64,000 nucleotides of DNA. Source: Euryodendron excelsum (Eukaryota > Streptophyta > Magnoliopsida > Ericales > Pentaphylacaceae). Of the stretch, positions 31,888 through 44,025 are shown piece after piece. The notes below the pieces were generated by a model that did not search any database, had not been told where the DNA came from, and was given only the letters and a program-made list of their open reading frames with translations. The DNA is taken from the NCBI GenBank assembly GCA_033060915.1, contig CM065381.1, positions 31,071,336 through 31,135,335 of the forward strand, in the 5' to 3' direction. The stretch's first letter is position 1. Each line of letters opens with the position of its first letter. A program made the position numbers and the translations under genes.

Positions 31888-34800
31888 ATGAAGGTGCCTC
31901 AAGGTTTCTCGATCCTTATTCCACTCCGACGCCGGCGCATTCACAAAATGCACGTAGACATGAAAGGTTTTGATGTAATCCAAAGAATGGATTGGTTAGC
32001 AAAGAATAAGGTAGTCATGGACTGCAATGACAAGACCCCGACCTTATGGCATCCTAGCGGATGTATGGTACATTTCCCCGATGAAATGGGCACCAACTTG
32101 GTAAAACCTCTTGCGACTCTTAGGGAGCTGCAGAAGATAACAGAAGGGTGTTTTTGTTTCCTCAGCACCCTATCCAAAGAGAGTGAGAACCTGGTTGATA
32201 CCAAGCCACTACTCGTGGTAGACGAGTTCCCCGATGTATTTTCGGAGGATCTACCTGGAGTACCCCCAGATAGGGAAGTAGAATTCACAATCAAGTTACC
32301 TCCTGGAGTAGCACCTATATCCATTGCACCCTATAGAATGGCCCCGGTAGAACTTAAAGAATAAAAGTCTCAGCTAGATGAGTTGTTGGAGAAAGGGTAT
32401 ATCCAACCTAGTACATCGCCCTGGGGAGCGCCAGTGTTATTTGTGAAAAGGAAAGATGGAACCCTCAGGTTATGTATAGATTGTCGACAACTGAACAAAG
32501 TGACCATTAAGAATAGATATCCACTCTCGAGAATCGATGATCTATTTGACCAACTCAAAGGGGCAACATACTTTTCTAAGATAGATTTGAGATCAAAATA
32601 GCACCAATTGAAAGTGAGGGAGTCTAATATACCTAAGACGGCCTTTACAACCCGCTACGATAATTTTGAATTTGTGGTGATGCCTTTCGGATTAACTAAT
32701 GTACCTACTGCCTTCATAGATATGATGAATAGAGTGTTTTGAGCTCAACTAGATCATTTTGTGATCGTTTTCATGGATGATATCCTTATATACTCGTTTG
32801 ACGAGGAAACCCATAAACAAGCACCTAAAAATCACCCTTCAAATCTTGAGGAAACATCAACTTTATGCTAAGAAAAGTAAATCCAACTTTTGGATGAAGA
32901 AAGTGAAGTTTTTAGGACATGTGGTGTCAACAGTAGGAATAGCAGTAGATCCTGCAAAGATAGAAGCAATAATGGATTGGAGGAGACCTTCTACTATATC
33001 CGACATTCGGAGTTTTCTGGGTTTAGCTAGATATTACTGAAGATTTGTGGAAGGATTTTCTAAAATAGTAGGCACTCTTACCCAGTTAACTAGGAAAGTA
33101 GTAAAGTATGTTTGGACAAACAAATGTGAGGAAGCATTTCAACTATTGAAGGAAAAACTAACTATCGCACCCATTCTCACCCTTCCTGTAACTGGAAAGC
33201 CCTATGTAGTTTACACTAATGCCTCTCATAGAGTGTTAGGATGTGTTCTGATGCAAGAATGAAAAGTTGTGGCTTATGGATCAAGGCAACTCAAGAAGCA
33301 TGAACAAAATTACCCTACTCACGACCTAGAGATGGCTGCGGTAATCTTTGCCCCTAAGACTTGGAGATGTTATTTGTATGGATAAAAGTTTGAATTATTT
33401 ACAGACCACAAAAGTCTCAAATACATCACCACCCAGAAGGACTTAAACCTAAGGCAGAGAAGATGGGTAGAATACATGGAAGACTACGACTTCACCTTAT
33501 AATATCACCCTAACAAGGCAAATGTTGTGGCAGATGCCTTAATTAGGAAAAATTAAGGACTCATGAGTAGTATTGTGTTAGAGAAGTGGAAGACTGTCCA
33601 GTTACTAGAATTCTATGGAGGGCTAGAAGAGAAGAAGGGAGTACTATCTAACCTCCGGATACAATCTCAGACCTTAGAAGAAGTCTGACAGGCCCAACAG
33701 GGAAACCCAGAAGTACAAGAGATAAAGGAAAGAATGGAGAAAGGGATAATTAAACTAGGATTGGCCATAAAAGCCGAAGGTGAACTCCAATACAAAGGTA
33801 GGTACTTTGTGGTGGATAAGGAGGAGTTGAAACGAAATATTTTATCTGAAGCACATCGTTCCAAGTTTACAATCCATCCCGAAAATACCAAAATGTATCT
33901 TAAAAGACAGTATTATTAGAAAGGAATGAAAAAAGACGTCGCAAAGTTTGTAGCACATTGCCTCACCTGTCAACAAGTAAAAACAGAACACCAACGACCA
34001 GGTGGACTGTTACAACCTTTGCCAATAGCAGAATGGAAGTGAGAACATATCACCATAGATTTCATTACCGGACTACCTAAGAACCGACAAGGGTGCAATA
34101 CGATTTGGGTAATCATGGATCGCTTGAACAAAACTACACACTTTTTACCCATTAAGTCTATTGATAGTCTTAGTACCATAAGGAGGTATTATGATTGCAT
34201 GGAGTGCCTAGAACCATCATATTAGATCGCGACCCAAGGTTTGCATCGCAATTTTGGCAAAGTTTATAAAAGGCACTAGGAACCCAAGTGTGCATGAGTA
34301 CCGCTTACTGCCCACAGACGGATGGCCAATTTGAAAGAGTTATCCAAATCCTAGAAGATATGTTTCGCGCATGTGTATTGTATTTTCAAGGAACTTTGAG
34401 TGATCATATACCCTTGGCTGAGTTCGCTTATAACAATAATTACCAAGCGAGTATAGAAATGGCCCCTTGTGAATCATTGTATGGGCGACCTTTCCGAGCA
34501 CTTAACTGTTGGTTAGAGACTGGCGATGGATTCTTATATGGATCAGAGATCAGTCGAGAGACCACAGAAAAGATTAAGCTCATACAAGAATGGCTTAAGA
34601 CTGCCCAAAGCTGACAAAAGAGCTACGCAAACTAACGTAGACGGCCCTTGGAATTTCAAGTAGGCGATTTGGTGTTTTTGGAGGTAAAGCCCCATAAAGG
34701 TGTAATGCGTTTTGGCAAGAAAGGAAAACTTGCGCCCCGGTACATTAGGCCTTTCCTCATTTTGGAAATAATTGGACAAGTGGCTTACCGACTAGAATTA

Positions 34801-35101
34801 ACTTCAAAATTAGATTGGATACACAGTGTATTCCATGTATCTATGTTAAGACAATACCACCCCAACCCTACTTATATAATTCAATGGGAAACCATGGCAG
34901 TACAACTTGATCATTGCTACAGCAAGGGACCAAGTAAGCTAGTAGACCGCTAGGTCAAAATATTGAGAAATAAGGAGATTTCTCTAGTCAAGGTAATATG
35001 GCAACACAACGAGGAAGAAGAAGCAACATGGGAAGCAGAAGCGGATATGAAAATGAAGTACCCACACCTATTCGAGACTGATTTCAAGGACGAAATTTCC
35101 T
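31888..35101 (+). pseudogene. Broken Ty3 chromovirus pol (protease end, reverse transcriptase, RNase H, integrase, chromodomain), Tekay/Del-like
   Basis: A long collinear pol, broken by stops and at least one frameshift. The protease tail is near 31960-32030 (MDWLAKNKVVMDC). The reverse transcriptase runs about 32290-33040, with a linker PDVFSEDLPG, a core [20 protein letters not shown] and the active site FMDD near 32770. RNase H is at 33190-33560, with the first catalytic Asp changed in YTNASH and TDHKSL kept. The integrase has its zinc finger at 33850-33975 (CLTC), a catalytic Asp near 34050 (TIDFITGLPKN), a second in LDRDPRF near 34220 and the Glu region near 34330. A C-terminal chromodomain at about 34957-35075 includes EEATWEAE and KYPHLF. 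In-frame stops include 32362, 32599, 33038 and 33260. Gag and the 5' LTR are missing. Dead element. Confidence 0.92.
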
Positions 35102-35115
35102 AAAGGAGGTAAGGC
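35102..35115 (+). other. Polypurine tract of the chromovirus
   Basis: AAAGGAGGTAAGGC, immediately before the LTR start and after the pol end. Confidence 0.7.
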
Positions 35116-35795
35116 TATAATACCCGCAACTTCTCCTTAACTGCATTACATCCCTAGTGGGACTGGATAGACCTTACCATTGGTATTATAGGTCAAAAGT
35201 GAAGTCCTTCCGAGCTCAATCTAGTCCGTGTGTTCGAGACTTGGTTCTTAGAAACTCGATCCCCCAAAAAAGGGGCTTCAAAGCACATTATACCCGACAA
35301 TTCGCATCGAAGTTTGCCCTAACTTTAAACTTAGATTTCTCTCTCATTTCTTGATGGATTTTGATGGATCAAGCATCTAAAATTATCTACTTTTCGAGCC
35401 TAATCCCTTCATAATCTCGGAACTCAATTTTGTGGAGTTTTGATCTCCCAAAAAGCCCCCGAAAGCCACTGCACCTGGAAATTTTCCGAAACTTCGGTGA
35501 ATGTTTTCTCTCTATCACATAGTAACAAAATTATACAGCATTTTAGCCTAAACCAATTATTATTTTAAGAGCTTTCTATTTGCAGCCTCGAAATAAATGT
35601 TCAATGAGATTTATTGTCCCAAACTCAGCCATTTCGGATTGAGACTCCCTTTCATTTTACATCAAGTATTGTGGCATCCCACCAACTTTGCATAGCCAGC
35701 TGCCACCTACACATATAATGTATGCACTGCACTTGTGGCTGCATACATGACCCATGTTAAATACCATATTGTATTGCTAGCACATGATTAGTGTT

Positions 35796-35820
35796 TATAT
35801 ATATATATATATATATATAT
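35796..35820. repeat. TA microsatellite
   Basis: About twelve TA units inside the chromovirus LTR. Confidence 0.9.
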
Positions 35821-35937
35821 CTGTATGTATACATATCCATCACATAAGTGTAGAATAACATGCTGATTATTTTAACACCTTGCCCTTCTTCTTGTCGGTA
35901 AACATTAGTCACCATTGGCCAATGTAGGCTGGTTGTT

Positions 35938-35938
<1 letters not shown>

Positions 35939-35974
<36 letters not shown>
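35939..35974. repeat. GA microsatellite
   Basis: About 17 GA units. Further GA and TA runs follow at 36003-36035 and 36164-36195. They generate several spurious open frames rich in Ser-Leu or Arg-Glu. Confidence 0.9.
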
Positions 35975-35976
<2 letters not shown>

Positions 35977-38438
35977 GAGTGATATATATATATGTTATGC
36001 TTATATATATATATATATATAGAGAGAGACAGAGAGACCGAGAGAGAGGTGGGGGGGTGCATGCGCATAAACAGCCACCCATGCATTTGTAGCCCTTGTG
36101 TTCATCACAAGACACCCTTGGACCACCAGTTAGAGGTTGTTTTAGAGAAATGGCTATATATGTATAGAGAGAGAGAGAGAGAGGGAGAGAGAGACAAGGA
36201 GAGATAAAAAGAAAGGGAAACCCGTGATACGCAACCCATGCACCGGCTAGCCAACCACCCTTCACCTGATGCATCCACCCCCATAATCCCTCTATAAATA
36301 CCTAACCTTGCTGTCCTTTCCCCCATTTGTTATCCACAAGAATTGGATAGAGATTTCTAGAGAGGGAAAGAGAGAAATAGAGAGGAAGTGTGGAGGGGAG
36401 TCGGGGAAGAGAGGGGTAGAGGCAAAGCATATTCGAAGTGAGGTATAGTACCTTCATTCCCCTTCCTTCAAACTACCTAAACCTAGTAAAACCCACTCCC
36501 CCAGCCGCAATGAACCAGAGAACCCGTGAGAGGAAAAATAGAGAGTGCGCCAATTATAAGCTTGTAGCAAGCCAATACAGGGCCCGAGGCCTATCACAGG
36601 AGTATGAGGCTTCTCCAAGACCTCCATAGAGTCCAAGGGAGGCCCCCTACCTCTGTGCATGAGCCGGGATGGCCCTGCAAGGCTGAACCCATCGAAAAAC
36701 GGTCTCTAGGCCGTAACTCCGGCCACTGGCCACATTTTCCGTCTAGGCCAGTTGGGTCCTCTTTGTCTCGACGATATGAATAACTTCCATGAAGGACACA
36801 TCTCTAGAAAAACACAAGAATAGGCCCAAAAGCTCAGTTGCAAGTCCAGAACCCTAGGGTTCCGCCATGCAGCTGAGCTTTTACGGTTATAACGGCCACC
36901 TCCGACCACCGTAGGTTGAACTCTGGCCATGAGTGTGTAGCCCAGGTCCATAGCATTCTCTGGGCCACACATGCATGGCAAGTAGGACTATGGATAGACA
37001 ACAATCGGCGATGGAAGCCCCAGCCCCGCAAGGAAGAAGATGAAGGTCATGCCTTCCTTCCCCATGCGCGGGTGGCAGCACGTGAGGGCGCGTCCCACAT
37101 TCCCTCGACCTAAAATGTTTATGGTGTGTTGATGACACCAAATGAAGCCTTCCCATATTTTTTTGGATTTTTCTGACATTTATCTAATTTTCTGTTAAAT
37201 AAAACAGTGTCCTGACAAAGAAAATCATATAAATTGTATTATTAAAGGGAATAATCTAAAATTTTGCTGTGATACCTCAAAAATTTTGAGGAACACAGAA
37301 ATGGGAGAGTAGGGGTCATTGGACCTCCCGATAAAAATTCTAGATAATCCCCTTTGGTTTCGACACTAGGAAATTCCGTTCCTGATGGGAGACCAAATAG
37401 ATTCCAATGACTAATCCCACCAAGTTACTCACTGTATTATGTCTATTTCTTGACTTAATACTGCTAAACTAATTATAAGAACTGTAACCTTTTAATACCG
37501 AGAAAATGGACAATTACCGATAATTGGATAAGAATGCTAACTATCGGCTCTTTATCCAACATATAACACATTAACCAAGGACCATTTTAACCCAGACATA
37601 TCATCAGGGTAGGAACCTGTGCATTCTTTAAAAATACACGCTCATTTTCTTTCCTGTTGAAATACCTTAAGCTATCGTGTTTAACTTTATTGCAAGACAT
37701 CTTATTGAATATAATGATTTCCTATAAATGATTTCAAAATATGCATTACTTACATGATTGCATCACTGGGGAGAAATAAGGGTGGAATAACCTAAAAGGA
37801 AAAGACCCTGGATATATATCATGGATGCACCCGAATGGGCTTGATACTCGAGGTTATCATGGGTCGGTGTCACTGGGCTTGATAATGGGCTAGATGATCA
37901 TGGGTGGGCCCCACTGGGCTTAATGATGGAGGATGAATCATAGGTGGGCCCCACTGACTTGAATTAGCCCGGACAGGACATACCTGCATAGATCTTGGAA
38001 TTGATAAAAAGAATTACGATAAACATATACATGACATACCATTCTGTTACTGCATTACATTTAAACCTGTACTTTATAGAAATCATAGATTTCTTACTAG
38101 GCTTCGCAGTTCACTCATATCTTATGCGATATTTTCAAGAGTTGAGGCATCAAACTGATTTCTAAGGAAATGAACAAGTGGCAGCGAGTCCCCTATGCTA
38201 TTCAGTCATTTTAAAAGCTCTTGAGTTAACTGGTTTTAGTTTGGGCTGTATTGTAATGAGACATTCTGCTAGTGTTCCATTAGTCTATCTACTTTACTGT
38301 AATAATAACTAGGCCATTTTGATTTATGTTTTGAATCATGTTTTGCATGCCTTGTTAGACTTATAAACCCACTAAACCCCACCACTCAACCAAACCTTTA
38401 CTGTCGTGGCCTAGTGAGGGCGAAGTCGGGTTGTGATA

Positions 38439-39027
38439 TTCCTCGTGACACCAAGGTTAAATTTCCAATGGCGCCACTGTTACAGACCCATCTCCTGTGT
38501 AAAAAAGGTATGCAAAATTAGTCCAGAAACTGTCTCTTTGAAAATAGAGTACGAAATCTCCCAAAACCCTAATTCTCTTAAGCCTATTCAAGCCCTAGCC
38601 TCCATACACCTTATACACTCAAACACAAGCTTTCAAGCATCCATTGAACATTAAGTGCTACATATTCAAAGCTCTCAAAGTTCAAGTCAAGTAAAGAAAA
38701 CAAAGCAATCCAAGCAAGAAAAATACGAGGTTGGTTTTCTAGTTACTTTTATGTAATCCCTCTTTTTCTTCTCTCTCCTAACCCACTTAAATTTTCTTCT
38801 ATTTTAATTCCTATCTTCTACCTCCTCTTATTGCTTGCTTGCAACAAGGGACCCCCCGATTCATGCGTAGGAAGGACTGTTGAAGGTCATCGTGCTAGGG
38901 GCTTTTTTCTAGTTCAACCTTAAATGGTGTGGGTTCGGCCCTCTTGAATATGTGTTGAAGCCTAATCTTGTATGTTCACGGCCATATTGCATTGTGGTTA
39001 TCATGTTCATGCATTGTATTCAACGTT
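38439..39027 (+). repeat. Older Ogre-like LTR, left fragment
   Basis: A diverged match to the leader region of the plus-strand LTRs. It has GGCGCCACTG near 38470, a CAAAACCCTAATTCTC telobox-like segment, a TACGAGGTTGG splice-donor counterpart near 38727, the CTAACCCACTTAAATTTTC tract, and CCTAATCTTGTATGTTCACG near 38960. The U3 and TATA region is missing at the junction with the chromovirus LTR. The copy continues at 61060 after E2. Confidence 0.8.
39023..39027. repeat. Target-site duplication of E2, left copy (ACGTT)
   Basis: Identical to 61060-61064, 22 kb away on the other side of E2. The host LTR is collinear across the gap. Confidence 0.92.
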
Positions 39028-41662
39028 TGTCGTGCCCAGATTTTTCGCACTCGAGTAATACACACACAAGCAGGAAAAATAATATACTCACTCGTTAAAA
39101 CTCACCCTCTTAGAAGAATAAGTGCGACTAAGTTTGAATTGAAACTAGATTTGAATAAAGGGCTTTTAGAAAAGATTTGGAGTCGCCACCTAACTTGATT
39201 AAGGTGAGTTAGGTCACCGAAAAGCAAGCACAATCCGAAAACTATACTTAGGGTTTTGAAAAATGATTTTTGAAAATACCATCTCAAGAGAGGGTTTTTA
39301 AGAAAACAGGTTGTTTGGCAACCTTTAGAAAACATTTAAGCCCTTTTTGAAAAATAACTCCATTTTTGGTCTTTGAAAACAGTGATCTAGGTTCAGAGAT
39401 TGGTTACGTGTAGGGAAGACGGACTAAGCCATCACCCTACACCGCCCTTTCGGTATCTACATGTCAATTTACCTTAGATCCACCTATGAGAGTCTTTAAC
39501 TAACTAATGTTCAATCCTATACACTTTGAGAAAGAATTTTTGGAAAAAAAACTAACACGATGTATGATATGCAAGTGCAATAAAAGTGACTTGATTTGGA
39601 AATAGATTTGAAAAGAATTTGATTTGATTTGATAAGAAAGAGATAGAAGCTTGAATTTGGAAAAAAAAAGGTTTTGGAAATTGAAATTAAAGATTGAAAA
39701 TAGAAATAGATCATGGAATTGGAAACTTGAAGAAAATTGTAGGATTGGAGATTGAAAAGAAGTTGTAGAAATAGAAATTTGAAACATGTTGTGGAATTTG
39801 AGATTTGAAAAATGTTGTGACCGCACCCATGAGGGTTGCCTACGTATCCTTTTCGAGGAATCAGGTCAGTTGTACTTCGGACAAGAGTCCGATTGAAAAT
39901 AGAAGAGTTGAACTGGAAGAAAGAGATTTTGATTGGAAAAAAGATTTGATTTGAACTTAGAATAGGAGATTGAAATTTGGAATTTTGGAATTGAAAAGAG
40001 TGGACTTTGATTTGGAAAGATAGAAATTAGAAGAGGGATTTAGACTTGATTTGGAAAGATTTTTGAAAAGAATGGACTCGAATGTTGGACTTGGAAGATT
40101 TGGAAAGATTGGATTTAGGAAATGTTCGAATTAGGAAAGGTTCAAATTAGGAAAGTGTCATTTTAGGAAAGTTTTCGATTTAGGAAAGTATTCGAATTAG
40201 AAAAGTTTTGAATTAAGAAAGTTTCAACTTAGGAAAGTTTTGAATTAAGAAAGTTTCATTTTAAGAAAGGTTTTGACATAGGAAAGTGTTGAAAATAAGG
40301 AAGTTTTGAAAATAAGAAAGTTTTGAGAATAAGAAAGTTTTTAGATTTGGAAATATTTGAAAACTTAGATTTGGAAAGTTAAGATTTTAGAAAGGGATGG
40401 AATTAGGAAAGAGTTGAATTAGGAGAGATGTGGAAGTTGAGTTTTTTAAAATTTAGGAAAGATTTTTATGTTCAAGTTTGGAAAATTTAAGATTTAAGAA
40501 AGTAGACGATTAGGAAGGAGTTGAATTAGGAAAGATTCAAATTAGGAAAGGAGTGGATTCCTCTTTTCTAAAGCAAGGGATTGGAATTTGTTTCTAAAAG
40601 GGAAGGTTTGATTTTGTTTCCAAAAACGGAGGATAGGATTTAGTTTCCTAAACGGAAAGATTAGATTTGACAATGATTTGGAAAGGGAGGTTTTAGAAAC
40701 CCTAGATTTGAAAGACTATAGTTTTGGCGGAGAGAAGAGGTTTTGGAAATATGTATAGTTTGGATGTGAAAAGGGAGATTTTGGAAACCTAGGTTTTAAG
40801 GCAAGTTCAAAAACTATGTTTTTGGAAAGAAAACTAGGGTTTCCTAATCATGAGTTCTAGGGCTTGACATGGGCTCTAAGGAAAGAGATTTTAGAAAGAG
40901 AAGATTTTTGGAAGGAAATCCTAGGGAGGAGTTTATAGAAGGTGAGTTTTGAAAAGAAAGTTTTAGGAAAGATTTTTGGAGGGAGTTTTTCTAGGAAGGA
41001 GACCTAAGGAGCGTTTTTAGAAAGTGGACTTTGAAGAGAGCATTTTGGAAAGGAGTTTAAAAAGAGAAGTTTTGGAAAAATAGATTTTTTAAGGGAGTTT
41101 TTAGAAAACAATTTTGGAAAGAAGAGTTTTCGGAAAGCACGTTGGAAAAGAGATTTTTAGGAGGAGATTTTTGAAAAGAGGGTTTTTTGGAAAGTATAAA
41201 AACGTCTCACTTTCCTAAAGCGATTCTAACCATAAGAAGGTTAGAACCACTTTAAGAAAGTGGTTTTGAAAACAACAAGATTTGAAAATGTGGACCATGA
41301 AAGTCACTTTAAATGTAACACTTTCCTAAAGCAACCCTAGCCATGGAAATGCTAGAATCACCCTAGGATTATGATTTTGAAAACAAGTTTTGAAAAAAGA
41401 GATTTTGATGTAATTTTGAAAACAAGTTTAATGCAAGCTTTGAAAACGAGTTTGAAAACGATTTCTGGAAGATGCAAGATCATGCTATGCACAATGCAAA
41501 TTTGGGGTCGTGAACATACAAGGTTAAGGCTTCACCACATAATCAAGGGGGGTGAACCCACGTGGTCTCCGTTTAGACTAAAAGAAAGCCCCCAACACGG
41601 TGACTTTCCAATAGTCCAATCCTACACATGGACGGGGAATCCCTTTGTTTCAAGTATGCAAA

Positions 41663-41683
41663 GGGGGGGGGGGGGGGGGGGGG
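41663..41683 (+). repeat. Poly-G run of 21 bases
   Basis: At the same LTR position as the shorter runs at 9184 and the longer run at 11646. The other E2 LTR has a broken tract here (AAGGAAGGTGGGG near 58768). Confidence 0.8.
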
Positions 41684-42054
41684 AAAGAGATGGGGGATTA
41701 AAATAGTGAAAACCCAAGTGGGTTAGGAGAGAGAAGAGAGAGGGAGAAGTGCAGAAACTTAAAGAGAAAGCCTACCGTATGTCTTGTTTATTTTGCTTGC
41801 TTTGCGCGCCTTGCTTTTCTTGCTTTGGTCTTCACTTCAATCTTTAAGAGCCGTCTTCAATCTTCAAAACTTCATATTGCTGCTCTTCACGTCTTCGAAG
41901 GAGGGTTGGAAGCTAGTGTATAGGAGTGTATATGAGACTAGGGGTTGGAAAACCTAGAGAAGCTAGGGTTTTGGGAGTGTACGAGCTCTGTATATCGAAA
42001 TATAGAATTTTTAGACTGAGTTTGCAGACCTCCTTCACGCTAGAGGAAGCTCTG

Positions 42055-42062
42055 TATTTATA
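42055..42062 (-). promoter_or_regulatory. TATA box of the E2 3' LTR
   Basis: TATAAATA on the minus strand, at the family-conserved position. Confidence 0.65.
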
Positions 42063-44005
42063 GACATGAGATAGACCTAGAGCTTGTTGCAATGGTGCTA
42101 GGGCAAAATTGCTTCTAGTGCCACTAGGAGTGGCGCTACTCCAAATATTGGCTTGGCGCCACTACTAGTGGCACCAGCCAATTAGGAAACTATTAAGGTC
42201 AGCAAGCAATGTATCTTTGACAGATTTGGGCACCTGTATTAGTGACTACCTTGCAATTTTTAGCCTGGCCTCACTAAGAGTGACTCCGGAAAGTCCGGGA
42301 ATGATTTAAGGGACCGAAATTGGACCGGAGAGTCAGAAAAGGGCAGGAACACTTAGAATAGTGTCCCAGAGATATTTAACTTGAAAAATGAGGATAAGAT
42401 GCGTCGAAAGGATTGATCGGGCCATTAGGGGCAAAACGGTCAACCGGGTTGGAAAGCTGCCGGAACGGACTCGGACTGTCCCGGAAGAAGACTCAAGATT
42501 TGAAAACATTATTCAGAATGTTCTCAAAGGTTGCTGGTTTGATACCCAGAGCCGGTGTGCTCGGAAAAGGTGACCGGCCCACGAGGGGCAAAACGATCAT
42601 TTTGCATCGGGTTTGCCAGAACTGACTCGGAATTATCCGAAAGGATAAAGAAAGGTTGAGAATACTATAAGAAGCATTCTCGGGAAGTTACCGGTTTGAT
42701 ACCCAAAGCTGGTGTGGTCGGAAAAGGAGACCGGCCCACTAGGGGTAAAACGGTCATTTTGTACTGGGTTTGCCGGAATTGACTCGGAATGATCCGAAAA
42801 GGTAAAAGAAGGTTGAGAATACTATAAGAATAAATCTCAGAAGGTTAACGGTTTGATACCCAGAGCCGGTGTGGTTTCCGAGGCGTTCGGATGCCTAAGG
42901 GCAAAGTAGTCATCTTGACCGGAAAGTCTCGGAATTAGCTCGAAACTGACTAAAAGGCACCTAATCATGCCGGACTGCTTTTAAAACAATCTTAGACGGT
43001 TGGACTCATCGTTCTAAGGACTCAGGTGTGTTCTCGAGAAACGTGTCAGAAAAGGCCCAAGGGGCCGAAGTGGGCTAGTAGGCACCGGTATTGACCTGGG
43101 TTTTGGGTGTTTCCGCCGCTTTGACGGCGGTTGCGTGATACAGGGGTTTGTTGGCAATTCCCTATATCGACCTGTTTGCGAGTATTTCGGCTGCTCTGAC
43201 GGTTCGGGATCATTCCCGAGATTGCCTGATTTCGGGAAGCTGCTAAAGGGACTTAGCGCCTGAGAATCAACTTTCTCAAAAGGCGTGCCTATACAGACAT
43301 TTTTGCATTGGAGGGCTAGCAGGTGCCAAAGGTAGACCATTTTACCATCTAGGGGACTTGGGGTCTCGTCCCGGTCGACAGGTGTAAAGGGACTTACCGT
43401 CTCGAAGAGATTTTCTTCAAAAAACCTGCCGGACTGTCCCGAGGAATCAACTGTCTCGAGCGAGGGATTTGAATTGGAAATGAGTCTTATCGTCTTCGAA
43501 AAGACGCGCCTGATTGGAGTAGATTTACCATCTCGAGGAATCAACTGTCTTAAGAGAGGGATTGGAATTGAAAAGGGGTCTTATCGTCTTTGGAAAGACG
43601 TGCCTGATTGGAGTAGATTTATCATCTCGAGGAATCAACTGTCTCAAGAGAGGGATTGGAATTGGAAAGGGGTCTTATCGTCTTCGGAAAGACGTGCCTA
43701 ATTTGGAATTTGGAATGGGGACTTACCGTCTTCGAAAAGACGTGCCTAATTTGGAATAGATTTACTGTCTCGAGGAATCAACTTTCTCGAGAGAGGGATT
43801 GGAATTAGAATTGGAAAGGATGATGCCTCTAAGGGCATTTTGGTCATTTTGCCTCTATTTGGGCCTGGTGGGCCCATGAAGCGATGGACAGACGTGATTT
43901 AGACTTAGAGAGTTGGTTTCGATTGGAATATGTCCATATTGACTTGAGTACAAGTCTGGACCGTGTGTAGACGGCCGAACGGTAAAAAATGGGGTGCTTA
44001 CAGCT

Positions 44006-44025
44006 GCCTCTCTTTTTCTTTCTTT
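44006..44025 (-). other. Polypurine tract of E2
   Basis: On the minus strand AAAGAAAGAAAAAGAGAGGC, three bases before the 3' LTR start TGTAAGCACC. It supports the minus orientation of E2. The E3 counterpart is at 13086-13110. Confidence 0.75.

Larger units (their letters stand above)
35116..38438 (+). repeat. 3' LTR of the Tekay/Del-like chromovirus, about 3.3 kb
   Basis: Starts TATAATACCCGC (family start TGTAATACCC, with one G to A change) right after the polypurine tract. Ends GGGTTGTGATA, a decayed form of GGGTCGTGACA. It has a TATA box at 36292-36300 (CTATAAATA) preceded by several GA and TA microsatellites, and a long leader. Beyond 38438 lies a truncated Ogre-like LTR. No 5' LTR is present in the window. 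Confidence 0.72.
39028..44002 (-). repeat. 3' LTR of E2 (4,975 bp)
   Basis: The plus-strand edges are TGTCGTGCCC and GGTGCTTACA. On the minus strand it has four to five U3 repeats at 43436-43820 (about 94 bases apart), three 157-base repeats (42390-42870), GGCGCC repeats (42070-42180), a TATA box (42055-42062), a splice-donor-like site (41774) and a 21-base poly-G run (41663-41683, C on the sense strand). The longest open frames here, such as 43014-43544, run through the repeats and are not genes. Confidence 0.92.

Noticed and set aside
35909..36326. Several overlapping open frames on both strands
   Set aside because: They are readings of GA and TA microsatellites in the chromovirus LTR.
38439..39027. 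Treating this fragment as part of E2
   Set aside because: It is plus-strand and more diverged, and it resumes after E2 at the duplicated ACGTT, so it is the host of the insertion.
43014..43544. 176-codon minus-strand open frame
   Set aside because: It runs through the LTR U3 repeats. The same frames recur in other LTR copies with different stops, and no protein family is recognisable.
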